Assembly: GCF_937873725.1 (NCBI RefSeq)
Contig: NZ_CALMYY010000102.1
Location: forward strand, 1 to 64,000
DNA from: an uncultured Dietzia sp.
GTDB lineage: Bacteria > Actinomycetota > Actinomycetes > Mycobacteriales > Mycobacteriaceae
Length of the DNA: 64,000 nt
Direction: 5' to 3'
The notes beneath the pieces are model-generated. The model ran no database searches and had not been told where the DNA came from. It saw nothing but the letters and a program-made list of their open reading frames with translations. A program made the position numbers and the translations under genes. This document shows positions 47,170-55,798 of this stretch, in pieces; the first letter of the stretch is position 1; each line of letters opens with the position of its first letter.

Positions 47170-48360
47170 ATGACGAACCCCGGATCCGACGGCGCCGACG
47201 CCGGGACGGCCGCGATCCCGCGGACCCATCTGCCCTATCCAGTGGTCCTCGCCGCGGCGTGGTCGGCGTGCCTGCTCCTGATCGTGGCCGGCGCCTGGGT
47301 CCTCGGGCAGGCGGTGGGCCGGCTGTCCGTGATCCTCGCGCCCGTGGCCATCGCGGTGCTGCTCGCGGCCCTGCTCAGGCCCCTCGTGGACCGCATCCCG
47401 GCGCGGGTCCCGCGGGCGGCCGCGGCCCTCGTCGTCGTCGTCGGTCTCCTCCTGGCGATCCTGGGCGCGCTCGCGGCGGTGACCACGCAGTTCGCCACCG
47501 GGGTCCCCGCGATGCGCGACAAGCTGGCCAGCGGGACCGACTCCGCGTTGCGGTGGCTGGAGGACGGCCCCCTCCACCTCACCGCCGACCGGCTGCAAGA
47601 GGCCGTGGCCCAGAGCCGCAGCTGGCTCGAGGGTCACTCCCAGACGCTCGCCGCGGGCGCGGTCCACTTCGGCCACACCGCGGTCGACGCCGTGGCCGGC
47701 CTGCTCATCTGCCTGGTCTCGTTGTTCTTCTTCCTCTACCACGGGGAGAAGCTGTGGGAGTTCTTCGTGCGCTGGCTCCCCAGGGCGAGCCGCGGGCACG
47801 TCGACACCGCGTTCCGGCACGGCTGGGGCAGCCTGGGCGCGTACACCCGCACCCAGCTCACCGTGGCGGCCATCAACTCGGCGGGGGTCGGGCTCGGCGC
47901 CCTGGTGCTGGGCGTGCCGTTCGTGGTCCCCATCGTCGTGGTGGTGTTCCTGGCCTCCTTCGTGCCGATCGTCGGCACGCTCGTCGCCGGCCTCATCCCC
48001 ACCCTCCTGGCGCTGGTGGACAAGGGCCCGGCGATAGCGCTGGCGATGCTGGCGATCGTCGTGGTGGTGCACCAGATCGAGTCCCATCTGCTCCAGCCGC
48101 TCCTCATGGGCCACGCCGTGGCGCTGCACCCGCTCGCCGTGATCCTCGTCGTGACCGGGGGGACCTACCTGTTCGGCATCGTGGGGGCGTTGTTCGCGGT
48201 CCCCGTCACCGCCATGGTCAACACGGTGGTGAGGTACCTGGCCGCGCGGGGCGGGGAACCGGGCGAGGGGATCGTGCCCGAGCGCGACCAGGTGTCCGGG
48301 CCGGACGGTGACGACGACGACGAGGTCGCGGTCCCCGCGAGCGGACCCGCGTCGCGGTGA
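47170..48360 (+). CDS. AI-2E (PerM/UPF0118) family permease
   Basis: 396 residues with about eight transmembrane helices: two near the N-terminus, a long soluble loop (residues about 110-170), then FGHTAVDAVAGLLICLVSLFFFLYHG and the family core LVLGVPFVVPIVVVVFLASFVPIVGTLVAGLIPTLLAL and HQIESHLLQPLLMGHAVALHPLAVIL. Members include Na+/H+ antiporters and the putative AI-2 exporter TqsA; the substrate is unknown. The ATG at 47170 is preferred over the GTG at 47164, which overlaps the previous stop, because AGGG lies seven bases before the ATG. Confidence 0.88.
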   Translation: MTNPGSDGADAGTAAIPRTHLPYPVVLAAAWSACLLLIVAGAWVLGQAVGRLSVILAPVAIAVLLAALLRPLVDRIPARVPRAAAALVVVVGLLLAILGALAAVTTQFATGVPAMRDKLASGTDSALRWLEDGPLHLTADRLQEAVAQSRSWLEGHSQTLAAGAVHFGHTAVDAVAGLLICLVSLFFFLYHGEKLWEFFVRWLPRASRGHVDTAFRHGWGSLGAYTRTQLTVAAINSAGVGLGALVLGVPFVVPIVVVVFLASFVPIVGTLVAGLIPTLLALVDKGPAIALAMLAIVVVVHQIESHLLQPLLMGHAVALHPLAVILVVTGGTYLFGIVGALFAVPVTAMVNTVVRYLAARGGEPGEGIVPERDQVSGPDGDDDDEVAVPASGPASR

Positions 48361-48884
48361 GGTCCGGCCCGGCTCGGACCCCACCGGGCTCGGCGGTCGA
48401 GGTGGTCCGGTCGAGCGTGGTCCGCGCCGCCCGTGACCGGGTGTGGGCGCGCGTCGTCACCGCGGAGGGCGTCAGCGACGAGTTCGGGCCCCTGTTGACC
48501 ATGCGGTTCCCCTCGCGCCTGGCGGGGTCGTCCATCGTGGACCTGCCGCGGGGTCGGTCGATCGGTCGAGCGTGGATCCTGGTCTGCGGGGTGATCCCGG
48601 TGGAGTACGACGACCTGGTGGTGGTGGACCTGGTGGCGCCCCGCTACTTCCGGGAGCGCTCGCGCCTCGGGTCGTGCCGGGTGTGGGAGCACCGCCGCGA
48701 ACTCGAGTCGCTCCCGGACGGGACCACCCGGGTCACCGACACCCTGCGGGCCCAACCACGGCTGCTGGTGCCCCGCCGGGTCGTCCGCGTGGTGGTCGGG
48801 GCGCTCTTCGCCCACCGGCACCGCCGGCTCGCGCGGGCCTTCGGGGCGGAGTGTGACGGGGAGAACCGCCCGGCGGGTCCGTGA
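48357..48884 (+). CDS. SRPBCC-family protein
   Basis: 175 residues starting at a GTG that overlaps the permease stop (GTGA). It shows a lipid-binding SRPBCC fold: VEVVRSSVVRAARDRVWARVVTAEGVSDEFGPLL, IGRAWILVCGVIPVEYDDLVVVDL, and a basic C-terminal helix (PRRVVRVVVGALFAHRHRRLARAF). The middle has a hydrophobic stretch. It probably binds a hydrophobic molecule or membrane lipid; its place beside lipid-remodelling genes is the only hint of function. Confidence 0.75.
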   Translation: MRSGPARTPPGSAVEVVRSSVVRAARDRVWARVVTAEGVSDEFGPLLTMRFPSRLAGSSIVDLPRGRSIGRAWILVCGVIPVEYDDLVVVDLVAPRYFRERSRLGSCRVWEHRRELESLPDGTTRVTDTLRAQPRLLVPRRVVRVVVGALFAHRHRRLARAFGAECDGENRPAGP

Positions 48885-48958
48885 TGCCGCACAATGGTCA
48901 GTGGCCGATCGCGCGCCGAGGTACGGCGCGACAGGCCGTCCCCGAGGGGGAATGCGAC

Positions 48959-49861
48959 ATGCAGAAGACGACGCTCCACGGCCGCGAGCTGGCCTACCGC
49001 GAGGCGGGGGCCGGCGAGGGCAAGCCCACGCTGCTGCTCATCCACGGGATGGCGGGGAGCTCCGGCACCTGGCGCGAGATGATCCCGCGCCTCGAATCCT
49101 CGTACCACATCCTCGCCCCGGACCTACCCGGCCACGGGGAGAGCTCACTCGACTTCGACGACTACTCGCTCGGGGCCATGGCGTCGGCCCTGCGCGACCT
49201 GCTGGTGGTCAAGGGCGTCCGGCGCTGCACGGTGATCGGCCACTCGCTCGGCGGCGGCGTGGCCCTGCAGTTCGTCTACCAGTACCCCGACTTCTGCGAG
49301 CGCATCGCGCTGATCGGGAGCGGCGGCCTGGGCAAGGAGGTCAACTGGATCCTGCGGCTCCTCGCGGTCCCGGGTGCGGAACTGCTGCTCACCGGCGCGG
49401 CGGCCCCGTTCCTGGTGTCCGCCGGGGACAGGGCCCGCGGATTCCTCACCGGCAAGGGCGTCCGCGCGGTCTCGCTGGAGGAACCGTGGGCGGCCTACGA
49501 GTCGCTCGGGAAGCCGGGCCATCGGCGGACCTTCTTCAAGACCCTGCGCGCCGTCGTGGACAACAAGGGGCAGGCCGTCTCCGCCAACAACCGCCTCCAC
49601 CTGGCCGGACAGCTGCCGTTCCAGCTGATCTGGGGCGACCGGGACCCGATCATCCCCGTCTCGCACGGGCACGCCACCCACGACGCGATCCCGGGCAGCC
49701 GACTCGCGATCGTCGAGGGCACCGGGCACTACCCCCACGTCGAGGATCCCGCCGCCGTCGAGCGGATCATCACCGAGTTCATGGAGTCGACGGAGCCCGG
49801 GCACATCGACCACGACACGCTCAGCACCCTCGTGACCGCGGGCGGTGACGGCGAGTCCTGA
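48959..49861 (+). CDS. Alpha/beta hydrolase
   Basis: 300 residues. Motifs: LLLIHGMAGSSGTWREM (oxyanion HGMAG), nucleophile Ser in VIGHSLGGGVALQF, IWGDRDPIIPVSHG (Asp) and GTGHYPHVEDPAAV (His). The lid lies between residues about 140 and 200. It resembles the mycobacterial esterases/lipases of the Rv2715/EphF-like group with Ser as nucleophile. The ATG at 48959 has GAGGGGG upstream; the longer reading adds an unlikely N-terminus. A strong terminator follows directly. Confidence 0.88.
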   Translation: MQKTTLHGRELAYREAGAGEGKPTLLLIHGMAGSSGTWREMIPRLESSYHILAPDLPGHGESSLDFDDYSLGAMASALRDLLVVKGVRRCTVIGHSLGGGVALQFVYQYPDFCERIALIGSGGLGKEVNWILRLLAVPGAELLLTGAAAPFLVSAGDRARGFLTGKGVRAVSLEEPWAAYESLGKPGHRRTFFKTLRAVVDNKGQAVSANNRLHLAGQLPFQLIWGDRDPIIPVSHGHATHDAIPGSRLAIVEGTGHYPHVEDPAAVERIITEFMESTEPGHIDHDTLSTLVTAGGDGES

Positions 49862-49867
49862 ACGCGA

Positions 49868-49905
49868 CTCGGCCCCGGTTCCCGCGACGGGGAACCGGGG
49901 CCGAG
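49868..49905. terminator. Strong terminator between convergent genes
   Basis: Sixteen-base arms CTCGGCCCCGGTTCCC and GGGAACCGGGGCCGAG around a six-base loop, beginning seven bases after the hydrolase stop and 20 bases before the end of the opposing gene. No long T run on either side. Confidence 0.8.
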
Positions 49906-49924
49906 GACGTTCGGCCGCCGTGGG

Positions 49925-50398
49925 TCAGGCGCCGGTCTCGGCGTCGTCGGTCTCATCCGCGTCGGCGCTGAGCGAGTCGAGGGATCCGGAGTCGACCGTC
50001 TCGTCGGTCTCGGTCTCCTCCGGGGTCCCGGCGTCGATCCCGCGCAGGATGTCGAGCGCGCCGGAGATGTCCCCGGTCATGGCGGCGGCGATCGCCAGGT
50101 CGGCGTTGGCCTCGCAGTCGTCGCCCGTCAGTCCCGGCACGACGGAGCCGACGGAGCCGAGGAAATCGTAGGCGGAGATCGAGCCGCAGAGCTGCGCGGC
50201 GATCTCGGACACCTCGGCCGGGGTCTCCGCGTCGTCGGTGTCGGTCTCGTCGGTCTCGGTGGCCTCCGCGGCGCCCAGCGAGCCGGAATCGAGGCCGGGG
50301 AGGTCGCTCTGCGCGGCGGCGAGGCCGGCGCCGGAGAAGGAGAGGGCGGCGGCGGAGCCGATGACGGCCATGGACTTCTTCATGGTGGACTGCGTCAT
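49925..50398 (-). CDS. Secreted acidic protein of unknown function
   Basis: 157 residues. Signal peptide: MTQSTMKKSMAVIGSAAALS then FSGAGLAAAQSD, with cleavage expected after AAAQ or near it. The mature chain has acidic Glu/Thr/Asp-rich segments at both ends (ATETDETDTDDAETPAEV; EETETDETVDSGSLDS). Between them is a short core with two cysteines (QLCGSISAYDFLGSVG, GDDCEANADLAIAAAMTGDIS). It resembles no family I know; the acidic flanks look like disordered linkers. AAGG lies before the ATG. Confidence 0.72.
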   Translation of the reverse strand: MTQSTMKKSMAVIGSAAALSFSGAGLAAAQSDLPGLDSGSLGAAEATETDETDTDDAETPAEVSEIAAQLCGSISAYDFLGSVGSVVPGLTGDDCEANADLAIAAAMTGDISGALDILRGIDAGTPEETETDETVDSGSLDSLSADADETDDAETGA

Positions 50399-50621
50399 AT
50401 GGGGAGCCTTTCGATCGGGTGCCGGGGGTGTCCCGGAGCACGGCGGCCACCGTAGCGGGCGTAACCGCTCCTGGCTGTGATCGCACTCACATCGCGGCGG
50501 CGAAAGAGCCCGGATCCACGCGATGCGCAGGGCCGGAGCGCGGGCGGAGAATTTCTTCATCAGCCCCGATATCGGCCGGGTCGGGTTTGCCGGACCCCGG
50601 GTCGGCGGGGATGCTTGAGCC

Positions 50622-51218
50622 ATGAGTGGAACCGCCGAGATCTATGACGCCGTCCTCACCCCGGGCAAAATCGACCTGCTCCGCGCGTGGATCCGCGAGC
50701 AGTCGTGGTTCGACGGTGACCCGGACCGGTTGGAGCAGGTGACCTCCTACCGGTTCGTCGACCCGGACGGCCAGGTGGGCATGGAGTCGTTCCTGCTCAC
50801 CGACGGCGCGAGGACCTTCCACGTCCCGGTCACCTACCGCGGCGAGGAGCTGCCGGGTGCCGAGGGCGCCCTTGTCGGCACCGTCGACCACTCGGTCCTC
50901 GGCCCGCGGTGGGTGTACGACGCCCCCGCCGACCCGGTGTACGTGGCCGAGGTGCGCCGGGTGATCGGACACCGCGACACCGCGGCCGACCACCTGGCCG
51001 TGGAGGACGGCACGATCACGCCCGCGCCGGTGAACATCCGAGGCGGCGGAAGCGGGTCCGCGACCGACCCGGGGTCCGCTCCGCAGATCCTCCGGGTGAT
51101 CTCCGAGGAGAACGACGCCGAGGCGGACTGCCCGCTCATCGGCTCGCCGGGGACGCTCAGCGGGACCTGGCACGACGCCGACGGCTCGCACACGGCGGTC
51201 CTCGTCGTGGTCGACTGA
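50622..51218 (+). CDS. Maltokinase N-terminal cap-like (CG0192-type) protein
   Basis: 198 residues with the compact fold of the Mak N-cap domain: MSGTAEIYDAVLTPGKIDLLRAWIREQSWFDG at the start, YRFVDPDGQVGMESFLLTDGARTFHVPVTYRGEEL, and GTVDHSVLGPRWVYDAPADPVYVAEVRRVI. These free-standing relatives of the maltose-kinase cap occur widely in Actinobacteria. Their role is not known; a sugar or lipid-sensing function is speculative. A terminator follows. Confidence 0.75.
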   Translation: MSGTAEIYDAVLTPGKIDLLRAWIREQSWFDGDPDRLEQVTSYRFVDPDGQVGMESFLLTDGARTFHVPVTYRGEELPGAEGALVGTVDHSVLGPRWVYDAPADPVYVAEVRRVIGHRDTAADHLAVEDGTITPAPVNIRGGGSGSATDPGSAPQILRVISEENDAEADCPLIGSPGTLSGTWHDADGSHTAVLVVVD

Positions 51219-51244
51219 GCGTTCCGGCCGGCTGGCCCACGCAG

Positions 51245-51282
51245 GACACCGCCCCCACCTCGTGCGAGGCGGGGGCGGTGTC
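51245..51282. terminator. Bidirectional terminator between the cap-like gene and YceI
   Basis: Eighteen-base arms (51245-51262 and 51265-51282) with one A-C mismatch and a two-base apex, in the gap between convergent genes. Confidence 0.75.
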
Positions 51283-51317
51283 GGTGTCGGTGCTGCGGTG
51301 CTGCCGAGCGGCTGGGC

Positions 51318-51869
51318 TCAGGCGCTCTTGATGGCCGAGACCTCGATCTCGAGGGTGATCTTCTCGGAGACGAGCACGCCGCCGGTCTCGAGCGCGGCGT
51401 TCCAGGTGAGGCCGAAGTCGCTGCGGTTGAGGGTCGTGGAGCCCTCGAAGCCGGCGCGGAGGTTGCCGAACGGGTCGGTGGCGGTGCCCTCGTAGTCGAA
51501 GGGGATGGTCACGGACTTGGTGGTGCCCTTGATGGTGAGGTCGCCGGTCACGTCCACGCCGCCGGAGCCGTTGGCGGCGATCGCCGTGGAGGTGAAGGTG
51601 ATCTCCGGGTAGGTCTCCATGTCGAAGAAGTCGTTGGACTTCAGGTGGCCGTCGCGATCGGCGTTGCGGGTGTCGATCGAGGCGGCCTTGATGGTGACCT
51701 GGGCGCTCGCGCCGTCGATGCCCTCGCCCGGCACGGTGACGGTGCCCTCGAAGTCGTTGAACGAGCCGCGGACCTTGGTGATCATCGCGTGGCGGGTGAC
51801 AAAGCCGAGGCGGGTGTGGGTGGTGTCGAGGGTCCAGGTGCCGGTGAGGTCGGTGAGGTTCGCGGTCAT
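51318..51869 (-). CDS. YceI-family protein
   Basis: 183 residues, a complete lipocalin-like YceI domain: GTWTLDTTHTRLGFVTRHAMITKVRGSFNDFEGTV, ASIDTRNADRDGHLKSNDFFDMETYPEITF, LTIKGTTKSVTIPFDYEG and LNRSDFGLTWNAALETGGVLVSEKITLEIE. Family members bind isoprenoids or quinone-like lipids. There is no signal peptide, so it is probably cytoplasmic in this organism. AAGGAG lies before the ATG at 51869. Confidence 0.93.
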   Translation of the reverse strand: MTANLTDLTGTWTLDTTHTRLGFVTRHAMITKVRGSFNDFEGTVTVPGEGIDGASAQVTIKAASIDTRNADRDGHLKSNDFFDMETYPEITFTSTAIAANGSGGVDVTGDLTIKGTTKSVTIPFDYEGTATDPFGNLRAGFEGSTTLNRSDFGLTWNAALETGGVLVSEKITLEIEVSAIKSA

Positions 51870-51978
51870 GATGACTCCTTGGGGTTGGTCTGGCCGGTGG
51901 GCCGGGCGATTACTTGCTGTGTCACTCAATGTAGGCGCACCTCTGTGACATGTCAACAACCGTGGCGTGTGAGCTGGG

Positions 51979-52893
51979 TCACCCCACGTGGCGTCGCAGG
52001 AAATGGACGGCGTGCGCCACCGCGCGGTCGTGGCAGGGCCGGCCGGCGAACAGGTCGAAGTGGTCCCCGGGGTAGTGGCGGACCTCCGCCCGCGCGGAGA
52101 AGGCGGCGGTGGCGGCGGCGTGCGGCGGGGCGCTGCGGTCCAGGTCGGCGATCTGGACCAGGAGGGGGACCCCGGCGAGGTCATCCGCGTGCCGACCGGG
52201 CCGGAACGAGCCCAGTTCCGTGCCGATGGACGCGCCGACCTCGTTGCGCCAGGTGGGCCCGGCGACGGAGGTGTACGCCTGCTCGTATCCGTCGAGGGAG
52301 AGCAGGGCCGTGGATCCGGGCGGACCCGTGAGGGGGACCATCGGCTCCGCCCGACCCAGAGCGGTGACGGCTCTGGCGGCGATCGCCGTCCCGGTCGAGC
52401 GGAGGAGCGAGGCGGGCCTGTGCTGGCGTGCCGCAGCCACGGCGGCCGCCCGTCCGTCGACCAGCGGGACCATCGAGATGACGGCCGCGATGTCCGCTCG
52501 CCCGCGGGCCACCTCGAGGACGTGGCCACCCGCGAGCGAGCAACCCCAGAGCACGATGCGGGCGGGGTCCACGCCCGGTTGCGCGGCGGCCGCGGCGATC
52601 GCGGCCCGGTAGTCCTCCTGCTGGCGCTCGGGCGAGACCACCTGCCGGGGTCGGCCCCCGGACCGCCCGAACCCGCGGTAGTCAAAGGCCAGGGCGGCGT
52701 ACCCGGCGGCGGCGAACGCCTCGGCGAACGGCATGAGGCCCGAGTCGGCGGTTCCGCCCAGCCCGTGCGCCATCACCACGCAGGGCCGCTCACTGCCGGG
52801 TTCCGCGCCGGCGGCGGGGAGGAACCACGCGCGGCAGTCGGCGGCGTGCTCGCCGGAACCGGAGCGGAAGGTGACGTCGACGGGACTGCTCAT
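51979..52893 (-). CDS. Alpha/beta hydrolase in a monooxygenase operon
   Basis: 304 residues. Motifs: CVVMAHGLGGTADSGLMPFAEAFAAAGYAALAFDYRGFGRSGG, nucleophile Ser in WGCSLAGGHVLEVA, acid in VQIADLDRSAPP, and His in HYPGDHFDLFAG. It is the last gene of the FMO-TetR-hydrolase operon; its ATG overlaps the tetR stop. It might cleave an ester or lactone made by the monooxygenase. Confidence 0.85.
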   Translation of the reverse strand: MSSPVDVTFRSGSGEHAADCRAWFLPAAGAEPGSERPCVVMAHGLGGTADSGLMPFAEAFAAAGYAALAFDYRGFGRSGGRPRQVVSPERQQEDYRAAIAAAAAQPGVDPARIVLWGCSLAGGHVLEVARGRADIAAVISMVPLVDGRAAAVAAARQHRPASLLRSTGTAIAARAVTALGRAEPMVPLTGPPGSTALLSLDGYEQAYTSVAGPTWRNEVGASIGTELGSFRPGRHADDLAGVPLLVQIADLDRSAPPHAAATAAFSARAEVRHYPGDHFDLFAGRPCHDRAVAHAVHFLRRHVG

Positions 52894-53543
52894 TCGGTTC
52901 TCCCTGGGTCGGCCGCGGCGTCCACCGCGGGGTCGGGTCGGCCGTAGACGGCGCGCACCCACATGTCCGCGGCGGTGGCGATCAGTGGCTCGCGGGGCGC
53001 GTCGGGGACGTACACCAGCCGCTCGAGCACGGACTCGTTGATGTGGATCAGGCTCTCGGCGAGCACGGTGGCGTCCGCACCCTCGGGGGCCCACCCGGCG
53101 GCCCGCTCGGCGCGGAGGAAGTCGGCGATCGGGGCGGCCAGGATCCGGCGACCCTCGTCCCACATCTCGCGGGTCGCGTCGTGGGTGGTGCGTGCGGTGA
53201 GCAGCGCCCGGTAGATATGACCGCTGTCCAGCACCCGCTCGACGAGCAGCGAGAGAGCGGCGGTGACGCGGGCACGGAAGGCGTCCGCGCCGCCCACGAT
53301 CATCTCGGTGGACGCCCGGGCCTCCTCGTTGACCACCACCAGCAGCACCGACACCGCGGCGGCCTTGGAGTCGAAGTAGAAGTAGAACGCCGACCGGGTG
53401 ATGCCGGCGGCGTCGGTGAGGTCCGCCACCGAGATGTCGTCGAGGGCGGTCGTGCGCAGCCGGTCGTCGAGCGCGGCGAGCAGGGCCTCCCGCCGCCGGT
53501 CGCCGCGCGGCGAGGAGGCGGCCGGCGGGCCGACGGGAGTCAC
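52890..53543 (-). CDS. TetR-family transcription regulator
   Basis: 217 residues. The N-terminal helix-turn-helix (LRTTALDDISVADLTDAAGITRSAFYFYFDSKAAAVSVLL) matches the TetR family, and a helical ligand-binding domain follows (AALSLLVERVLDSGHIYRALL). It is closest in layout to EthR-like regulators of mycobacteria. The GTG at 53543 overlaps the monooxygenase stop (GTGA). It probably represses its own operon at the palindrome near 54947-54960. Confidence 0.9.
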   Translation of the reverse strand: MTPVGPPAASSPRGDRRREALLAALDDRLRTTALDDISVADLTDAAGITRSAFYFYFDSKAAAVSVLLVVVNEEARASTEMIVGGADAFRARVTAALSLLVERVLDSGHIYRALLTARTTHDATREMWDEGRRILAAPIADFLRAERAAGWAPEGADATVLAESLIHINESVLERLVYVPDAPREPLIATAADMWVRAVYGRPDPAVDAAADPGRTE

Positions 53544-54895
53544 ACCGTCTCCCTGCTCGGCAGGGCGCTCCCGAGCCTCCGGGCGCGCTCGAGGCCGTGG
53601 GGGATCTCCTTGGTGCGCAGATCGTGCTCGTAGAGGAAGTAGTCGACCTGCTGCTGGTGGCGGGGGGTGTCGAGCATATGGCCGATGTACTTCTTCTCGT
53701 CCGCCAGGATCACCCGTTCCATCTCCGCGACCGTCGGCGTCCGGTACAGGCCGGCGGCCCACGCCGCGACGAGGCGGGCCTGCGCCTCGACGAAGGGGAA
53801 CAGCGTGGGAGTGGACTGGGCGAACCCGACGAACGCCAGGTCGTCGATCCCGGGCGAGAACATCCGCTTGTAGAGGGGGATGTGGTTGTGCGCGTCCGCG
53901 GAGAGGAACTCGGGATCGAAGAACGGGAACGACGTGGTGTACCCGGTGGCCTGGATGACCACGTCGAACTCCTGGGCCGTGCCGTCCTCGAAGTGCACGG
54001 TCCGGCCGTCGAACCGGTCGATGTTCCCCTTGGCGGTGACGTCCCCCGACCCCAGCCGCAGCGGGAGTTCCACCGACTGGGTGGGGTGCGCCTCGAAGAA
54101 CTTGTGGTTGGGCTTGGGCAACCCGTACGACTCCGGCCGCCCCGCGGACATCGGCTGCATGGCCTGGATGGCCTTGCGCTGCCACGAGTACGGCAGGAAC
54201 GGGAAGGTGGCGAAGTATTTGTCGGCGGGCTGGCCGGCGATGTACTTCGGGACGATCCACGCGCCCGAGCGGGTGGAGATCACCACCTCGTTGCGCATGA
54301 TCTTGGAGGACAGCTCGACCGCGATGTCGGCCGCGCTGTTGCCGAGGCCCACCACGAGGATGCGCTTGCCCACCAGGTCCAGCGGGTCCCACGGGTCGAC
54401 GTAGGCGTGAGAATGGATCATCTCGCCGGTGAACTCGCCCGGGAAATCGCCGAACCGCGGGTCCCAGTGGTGCCCGTTGCCCACCACGAGCGCGTCGAAG
54501 CGCCGGGTGCCCGAACGCTCGGTGGTGAGCTCCCAGCCGCCGTCGGGCAGCCGCACCGCACTGAGGACCCGGTTCTCGAACTCGATCGAGCCCAGCAGGT
54601 CAAAGGCCTCGGCGTAGTCGTCGAGGTACTGCTTGATCTGCGAGTGGTGGGGGAAGTCCGGGAACTCGTCGGGCATCGGGAAGTCCCGGAAGCTCAGCTG
54701 GTGCTTGGAGGTGTCAATGTGCAGCGAGCGGTACGCGCTGGAGCTGCCGTTGGGGTTGTCGAACGCCCAGTTCCCGCCGATCCGGTCCGAGGCTTCGAAG
54801 CACACCGCGTCGATGCCGTAGTCCTCCAGCATCTTGAGCGTGGTGAGGCCGCTGATGCCCGCGCCGATCACGGCGACCGAGGGAGTGGATGTCAT
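53540..54895 (-). CDS. Class B flavin monooxygenase (FMO-type)
   Basis: 451 residues. FAD motif VIGAGISGLTTLKMLEDYG at the N-terminus, NADPH motif VVGLGNSAADIAVELSSK in the middle, and the FMO signature FTGEMIHSHAY (FxGxxxHxxxY). QATGYTTSFPF gives the C-terminal ATG motif. It inserts one oxygen using NADPH, on N, S or, in some relatives, a ketone (Baeyer-Villiger). Neighbouring SDR and hydrolase genes suit a ketone-to-ester-to-acid route. It is first in its operon, with a promoter and palindrome upstream. Confidence 0.92.
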   Translation of the reverse strand: MTSTPSVAVIGAGISGLTTLKMLEDYGIDAVCFEASDRIGGNWAFDNPNGSSSAYRSLHIDTSKHQLSFRDFPMPDEFPDFPHHSQIKQYLDDYAEAFDLLGSIEFENRVLSAVRLPDGGWELTTERSGTRRFDALVVGNGHHWDPRFGDFPGEFTGEMIHSHAYVDPWDPLDLVGKRILVVGLGNSAADIAVELSSKIMRNEVVISTRSGAWIVPKYIAGQPADKYFATFPFLPYSWQRKAIQAMQPMSAGRPESYGLPKPNHKFFEAHPTQSVELPLRLGSGDVTAKGNIDRFDGRTVHFEDGTAQEFDVVIQATGYTTSFPFFDPEFLSADAHNHIPLYKRMFSPGIDDLAFVGFAQSTPTLFPFVEAQARLVAAWAAGLYRTPTVAEMERVILADEKKYIGHMLDTPRHQQQVDYFLYEHDLRTKEIPHGLERARRLGSALPSRETV

Positions 54896-54930
54896 GGGGA
54901 CCTCTTCGTGGGAGAACTATGGCGCCGATC

Positions 54931-54960
54931 ACAATATGGCCCTAGATTGACGGGCGTCAA
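54931..54960 (-). promoter_or_regulatory. Promoter and palindromic operator of the monooxygenase operon
   Basis: On the minus strand, -35 TTGACG (54960-54955) and -10 TATTGT (54936-54931) are 18 bases apart. The -35 is half of a perfect palindrome TTGACG-GG-CGTCAA (54947-54960), a likely site for the operon's TetR protein. It sits in the gap between the divergent monooxygenase and SDR genes and could control both. Confidence 0.55.
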
Positions 54961-54988
54961 CAACTTCCCCATCCAGACGGGAGCACGC

Positions 54989-55798
54989 ATGGCCACCGCA
55001 GGGTTCGATGCACACACCTCAGGCTCCACGAGGCGGGCCGTGGTGGTGGGCGGCGCCTCCGGGATCGGCTGGGCCACGGCGCAGGCGCTCGCCGCCGACG
55101 GGTGGCAAGTGACGATCGCGGACCTCGACGCGGACCTCGCCGCCGCCCGGGCCGGCGAGTTGGACGGTCGTCGCGGGGCGGCGGCCGGCGACGGGTTCCA
55201 CGCCGCCCGGGCGGTCGACGTCTCGGACGAGGGTTCGGTGGAGGCGTTGTTCGACGGCGCGAGCCCCGACCTCGTGGTGACCACCGCCGGGGTGAGCACG
55301 CTCGGACTGGTCACCGACCACGATGCCGCGGAGTTCCGGCGGGTGGTGGACGTCTGCCTGACCGGCGCGTTCCTCGTGTTCAAGCACGGCGGCCGCGCGG
55401 TCCGGGACGGTGGCGCGATGATCGCGATCGCCTCGCTCAACGCGCGCCGACCCGGCCGCGGGATGGCCGCCTACTGCGCCGCCAAGGCGGGCCTGGTCAT
55501 GCTGGCCCAGGTCGCGGCGCTGGAGCTCGGCGAGCGGGGGGTCCGGGTCAACACCGTCTCGCCCGGGTTCCTCGTGACCCCACTCACCGAGCCGGTGCTG
55601 CAGATCCCCGGGCTGGCCGAGGAGTACGCCGAGAACTCGGCGATCCCCCACCGGGGCACCGCGGAGGACGTCGCGCGGGCGGTCCTGTACCTCGAGGGTT
55701 CGCCGTGGATGGCGGGGGAGGATCTCGCCGTCGACGGGGGCGCCCAGCTCGAGCGGTACCCAGACGTCCTCGGCCTCGCGACCAGGGCGTTCTCGTGA
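54989..55798 (+). CDS. Short-chain dehydrogenase/reductase (SDR)
   Basis: 269 residues, classical SDR. Nucleotide motif VVGGASGIGWATAQALA, TTAGVSTLGL (NNAG equivalent), catalytic Ser in AIASLNARRPG and YCAAKAG (YxxxK). The C-terminal segment ends with EDLAVDGGAQLERYP. It oxidises an alcohol or reduces a ketone. RBS GGGAG precedes the ATG at 54989. Its stop overlaps the second SDR start. Confidence 0.9.
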   Translation: MATAGFDAHTSGSTRRAVVVGGASGIGWATAQALAADGWQVTIADLDADLAAARAGELDGRRGAAAGDGFHAARAVDVSDEGSVEALFDGASPDLVVTTAGVSTLGLVTDHDAAEFRRVVDVCLTGAFLVFKHGGRAVRDGGAMIAIASLNARRPGRGMAAYCAAKAGLVMLAQVAALELGERGVRVNTVSPGFLVTPLTEPVLQIPGLAEEYAENSAIPHRGTAEDVARAVLYLEGSPWMAGEDLAVDGGAQLERYPDVLGLATRAFS

